From positions 36,045,570-36,109,569 of the forward strand of contig OX381705.1 in assembly GCA_947462335.1 (NCBI GenBank): a DNA stretch of 64,000 nt, written 5' to 3'. Position 1 is the first letter of the stretch. The number at the start of each line of letters is the position of its first letter. Both the position numbers and the translations under genes were made by a program. The stretch is from Harmothoe impar. Its lineage: Eukaryota > Annelida > Polychaeta > Phyllodocida > Polynoidae. The notes beneath the pieces were generated by a model. The model was given only the letters and a program-made list of their open reading frames with translations, was not told the DNA's origin and searched no databases. This document shows, piece by piece, positions 31,841-64,000 of this stretch.

Positions 31841-33208
31841 CTCTCGGTGTCTCTCCCTCGCCCCTCTCTTTTTCCCTCTCCCTTCCCCCATCTACCGATA
31901 CATCACTTAGTCCATTGCCTGGACTGACCACTGTATAGCAGGGATCAGATAGGTGTGTATTGTGATTGACCACTGGTAAATACGATTTACCTCGTCATGG
32001 CTGGTGAGACCACATAGGTGTAAAAGAGGGAGTTCTATTTTTGGACTCCTCACCCAGTCACGATTCAGGCCCTACTAGCCAAACGTTGTGGGGGTGTTAC
32101 AATAAATCCACACAGCTAGGGAGACTCAGAATAGAGTCTAGACTATGAATTTGAATGTTTTGAACATTATATGTTGTATTCCTCCGTCTGTGCACCTGGA
32201 GGTGAGGCGGCCTACAGGTGGGTGTGCACCAACGGGGGTAGAAGGGTGGTACTGCTATTGTAGGTACTGGAGTAGGTATACTGACGGTGAGTGACGTTCA
32301 TCACAAACTAGTCACTGCACCCTGCTGCATGCAGCCCACTGACGTTGCCTTTCTCCACGGTCCGCCGCCCATGGAGCAGGAGCGGGGGGGGGGGGATGCA
32401 GTGGTCGCACGCCGACAGGCCTCCCTCCCTTTCTAGCCGCTTCTCCACCAACACCCACCCCTACCCCGCACAGCACAGGTAGCACAGGGGCGGCCGGCGG
32501 CCTACTTGGGACCAGGTACCCATACTGCTGCCTACCTTTATATGGACTTAAGCACTCTGGTTCCAGCAGGCAACTTATGTGAGGGAAACTTCAAAGCCAG
32601 AAACACAGAGTGTGTTGGGTACTCTGGGTTGAAATTAAAGCTATTTTTCTATATACTGTGTTATCTTTTTAAGTGTTTGTCATATTACACAAATTAACAC
32701 TGCCCAGTCCAGCAGTTTTAGATAATAAGAGTTGCCTGCGGTATTGTACAGCACAGGAGTCCAGTGTACCTGGACAGGTACCTCTACCATAGTGGCTGAC
32801 TCACCCACCTCCACTATGCCTGCCTGCACACACTGAGGCCGGATTCAGACCGCGGCCACGTCCCCCTCCCACCCACCACCCCACCACCACCACCACCATT
32901 TCACCAACTCAGTCTTGTGGAGTGGGCCGACCCAGGAGTACCTACCTGTACAAGGAGCGGCCAGAGGAGGACCTACTGTACCACTACACCCCTGTACACT
33001 TCCTAAACAGGGTTTCACCAACTCGAGTTACCTGTGGACTCTACTACTGCTGCTGGAGGAGTGGGACTACTGGATACAGAATACAGGTGTTCCACAGCCG
33101 GGTTGTGGGAGGTGTGCATGAGGCCACCACACCGTTTGGTATTGAAGTTGGAGTCGTAACGCGCGGCGGTAGAAAGGCGACACGCCCTTTCACAAAACCA
33201 CCACCACC
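30736..33208. promoter_or_regulatory. Upstream region of the LIM-domain gene
   Basis: No upstream coding exon is recognised. GC content rises from about 32.2 kb. A (TC)n tract lies at 31798-31866, and a CCACCACC-rich stretch ends immediately before the ATG at 33209. The transcription start should be in the last kilobase, but no clear TATA box is seen. Confidence 0.35.
31798..31866. repeat. Imperfect (TC)n / (TCTG)n microsatellite
   Basis: Pyrimidine tract of CTGTCTCTCTCT-type repeats upstream of the LIM gene. Confidence 0.85.
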
Positions 33209-60647
<27,439 letters not shown>

Positions 60648-63600
60648 GTACATTTTCTCTAAACTATTTTCATGTTAAATTAAGTTTGGTTGTACATGTA
60701 TGCAGCAAAGCTAAAAGGGTGTGTAGGGTCTAGCACGTACTTCCTAGATCCATGTAATCAGAGGATATCGTAGGAAGGTGGTGGAAAGGGTTAAGATAAC
60801 ATTTAAAAATCATGTCATTGAAATTTGAATATAACCTGTATATGATATTACCATGAGCAACCCAAATATGAAGGCAGCTTTTTATGACGGTCTTCTTGTC
60901 ACATGGGTCTATAGTTTGTACTGATCGTGGCAGGTATACGTCCTAACCTTAGTAAAGTACTGTAGGTGAGTAAGGTGGTGTGGGGATTGGATGATTTATG
61001 TAGATGTTCTGGTGGAAGGCCTACACCTGTAGTTGGGAAGGTGAGTTTGGTGATGGATGATGGCACACAGCACCTCAAAACATTGTCACCATCCTGCACT
61101 GTGAGATGTGGGCTCACAGGTGAACCAAGGACATGGTGGGCCTTCTTATAGCACATGCAGTCATTCAATAGATGCCATTAGATAGGCTATATATAGATAG
61201 GCTAAGTAAATAAAAGGTCGATTTGTTAAATTGCCGTGCATAGTAACTGTTCAAGAATAGGCAAAACCCATTTGGTGAAGAGGGTTGATATCCTTAATTT
61301 TTAACGGAATCCTGTATAAAAAAACAACCTTATTGGTTAGTATCAATAGCCACATCACTATTGTAGATTACTACTGGACCATCATACTTGTGAAGGTAAA
61401 AGGGTGTGTATAGTATTTGGCTGCCCCACAATGTCACCCACAATGTGGGGTGTAGACTGTGTGCCATACATCTATTGGCTGTGTCCTGTTGTATACATGA
61501 CTGCAGCTGACCTGCATATAGTCACCGAGCCGGTTATTACTCCAGTTATTCACACTCCACACCACTCAGCTCAAGCAGTATACTGTGTAGGCGTATATAC
61601 AGGCCACTTGTAAATATGAATTAGGTTGTATTGTGAGATATGTGCGTTGGGACTTTGGCCTGTGGCTTTTTTTTAAGTAAAGGTAGATCTATGTCGAAGT
61701 TGAAACAAGCAAGTAGATTCCTCACCCATAACCACCGTAGTCTATTGATTAAACACATTGAATCAGTTAAAGGTAGCCCTATGCTTTACTGCACTGTGCA
61801 TGATGCATGAACGTAGGACCTACATGAACATGAAGCCTTGAGGCATCGTGCTGTCTTTAATTTGAGTTTAAATGGTTAATAGAGAATATCAATATATCAA
61901 TTACCAGTACATGCAGTCAACAGTCGATTCCACAAGGATTGAAAGAAAGTGAGATACAACTATTGTTGGAGATATTTCCATTAAAGAATCAAAATTCACT
62001 ATTAAAGATGGAGATCATCCCCTCCTCTCAACACCAATCCTGTGCCAAAAACATAGGTATAGCTATGCATTGGAATAGACTCCTGGCTACTTAGTAGGAC
62101 GAATTTACTAACACAGTTAGTAACACCAACAGTGTATTGTTGCACATAACACTTAACTTGGACAGAGTACATATGTAGAGTATTGTCTTTGTAGGATGAC
62201 AACAATAAGGTAAGCTATTCACCATGCATCTCCTGTCAATCCCCCAACACTCGCCCCAACCACTGCATACACATGGCGAATCTAGACGGCATGGGAGAGA
62301 AAAAAGTGGAAATGTGAAGAGAGTTGTCTAATTGAGACCCTACCAGCAAAAGGCATGTTGCAGACCATACAAAGTCACTCCTCTCAATCTTAAATGTGTA
62401 GGTACTGTCGCTTTTGTACAATGGTTGGAAATATTGACTGCTTAAGAAGAAAGAACGTGGTGAAAGTCCATAAAACTACTGACCCTGATCACACTTTTTA
62501 TTTCAGCCAGATTTTCTCTTTATTCAATTCAGTTCTCTAACCCAATTGAATTTCTCCGCCGTTCAAAAAAATCCTTGATCAACGACGGAAACAAAAAGAA
62601 TACTTTCAAACTCTTTAAGGTCAGAACTTTTATAAAAAAAAAACAATATGAGGAGCCAGACCAAGTGGTTTTGATAAGCCACGGGGTGCTAGTAACGGAC
62701 TAGGCCTACTACATGGCTAACCCGGTCAAATGGTTTTATTACATGTATGCATGGGAAATGCCGAATTTTGGCCATGTATTCTTGTGGTGAGGTCATGATA
62801 GGTATACTATGTATCCACGTGTAAGGATATGGGTAAGGCACTGTTTTTAAGAAGTAGATGATTGGTGTTTCATTATAACAGGCTCTGCCTCTGTCAAACA
62901 GCATCGAGCCAATATATCCTGAGGGATATCCCCAGTGTGGCCGATACGTTGGCTCAGCTAGGGATACCACCAGAAGCATGGTGAGGCTTAATATTGTAAT
63001 GGCATGTATAGCTAAGGTAATGTCCCGACATCACAGAAGAGATAACCAGGAAGATATTTTGGTTTTCCTAATCCTATAAATTTACCTTAATAGTTCTTAA
63101 AAGGTAAACCAACTACATAACAGTATCGTTCTATACGTATGCAAGGTGGTATGAGACTCATTAGCGCCAATGCTAAAACATAACATTCTCAGTATTATAG
63201 GAAGAACACTATGCACGTTGGCGTGCCTATCTCTATGTACCCGGGGCTTACAATATAGGCCATCTAGCGTCTTGCAGGCATGACTTATACAATATTCATC
63301 TGTTAAAGTTGGTTTAGTATCAATAATATCTATCGCTCTCTGTTTAATGCCATTTGTCTTTTGGTTATTCTTCTGTCATAGATCATTAAAGTTATCATTA
63401 AGAGCCCTTTAGTTTCACAACTGGTGTACTACTAATAACTCTTGTCATATAACAATGCATGTACAACTGTATAATCCATACGTCAATAATGCTATTAGTA
63501 TGGCCTACAGTATTCTAATTTTGACATGGTTGTAGCCATTTCAAATTGTAATGATCATAAGGCCTTTACATGGCTCAAACGAGTCGAAACATGATACTAC

Positions 63601-64000
63601 TTGATAAGTGACATCAGGGTATGCATAGATCACTGATGGAGTTCATATATCATGTATTATGATTAAACCTGTATATCACTATATGTATTGGCCAACAACA
63701 ATGTCCGACCTGAACGTATCCGGACCAGGCGTGCCATTTGTTATATTAGCCATTACTGGTCCCCCACTCACTGGAGGCGCCTGCTCCTGTGTGCTCCTCC
63801 TGTGTGTAATGGTGTCTGTGGGATACTTGCCTCCCCCATGTCTGCTACAATACTGAGTGCTATGCTGCCTACCGCAGTGGGCACCACACCACACAGTCCT
63901 AAGGTCTCTGGAACACACTGCAGCATGTGGAGGCGCAAGTTCCTCCAGGAGGGTAGGCAAGTTCCCAGAGCAGCTCATGGCCGCAGGAGGAGACTCCACT
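60648..64000. other. Downstream of the coiled-coil exon; mostly non-coding
   Basis: Presumed next intron(s) of the LIM/coiled-coil gene. Apart from the candidate exon at 62882-62980, nothing shows convincing coding signal. The GC-rich end (63.7-64.0 kb) has overlapping frames on both strands and no recognisable domain. Confidence 0.35.
62882..62980 (+). CDS. Candidate additional exon of the LIM/coiled-coil gene
   Basis: A 99-bp open stretch with acceptor TTCATTATAACAG before it and donor GTGAGG after it, phase 0 at both ends, as needed to follow the coiled-coil exon ending at 60647. It would add 33 residues including EPIYPEGYPQCGRYVG. I do not recognise this peptide as part of hillarin, and a minus-strand frame also spans it, so it could be chance. 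Confidence 0.3.

Noticed and set aside
63679..63999. Frames on both strands at the right edge, with hydrophobic segments
   Set aside because: No recognised domain and no splice support, and the window ends within them. Left as unknown.

Overview
This is animal (metazoan) nuclear DNA. Genes are split by spliceosomal introns with GT/AG borders, intergenic and intronic DNA is AT-leaning, and the window is packed with LINE fragments, miniature inverted-repeat elements (MITEs), (TA)n and (GA)n microsatellites and long G or C runs. An amiloride-sensitive-type (DEG/ENaC) channel pair and a hillarin-like LIM gene fit a bilaterian invertebrate. I cannot name the phylum or species from the sequence alone.

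Layout. 1-3.2 kb holds the last six coding exons of one DEG/ENaC channel gene (copy A). 4.6-8 kb is a graveyard of LINE reverse transcriptase fragments, including one with the inverted-5' structure of twin priming. 10.8-20.0 kb is a second, apparently complete 13-exon DEG/ENaC gene (copy B, predicted 555 residues) in the same orientation; its last six exons match copy A exon for exon in length and phase, so the pair is a tandem duplication. 20.4-24.2 kb is nested MITEs. 24.28-24.78 kb (minus strand) is a compact GC-rich intronless gene for a 129-residue unrecognised protein, with a TATA box and a histone-type 3' stem-loop 33 nt after the stop. 25.9-27.5 kb is a 5'-truncated LINE with an unbroken reverse transcriptase frame. 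29.6-30.7 kb is a cluster of four different MITEs. 33.2-60.65 kb carries a LIM-domain exon and, after an intron of about 26.7 kb, a phase-matched coiled-coil exon; together they look like the N-terminal half of a hillarin/LTD-type LIM, coiled-coil and transglutaminase-like protein. That intron is full of mobile elements. A possible further exon lies at 62.88 kb.

The genes do not form a functional pathway. The channel pair would act at the plasma membrane, the LIM/coiled-coil protein in the cytoskeleton, and the small histone-like-processed gene would be expected to be expressed in S phase if its stem-loop works.

The richest unexplained material is the repeat content. Two MITE families share an internal iterated cgacacgg/cgacatgg module and make 6-bp target duplications (five examples). 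A G-run-ended family makes 8-bp duplications (two clear examples). A 1.2-kb foldback element carries about 14 copies of one 14-mer, and there are several nested insertions whose order can be read.
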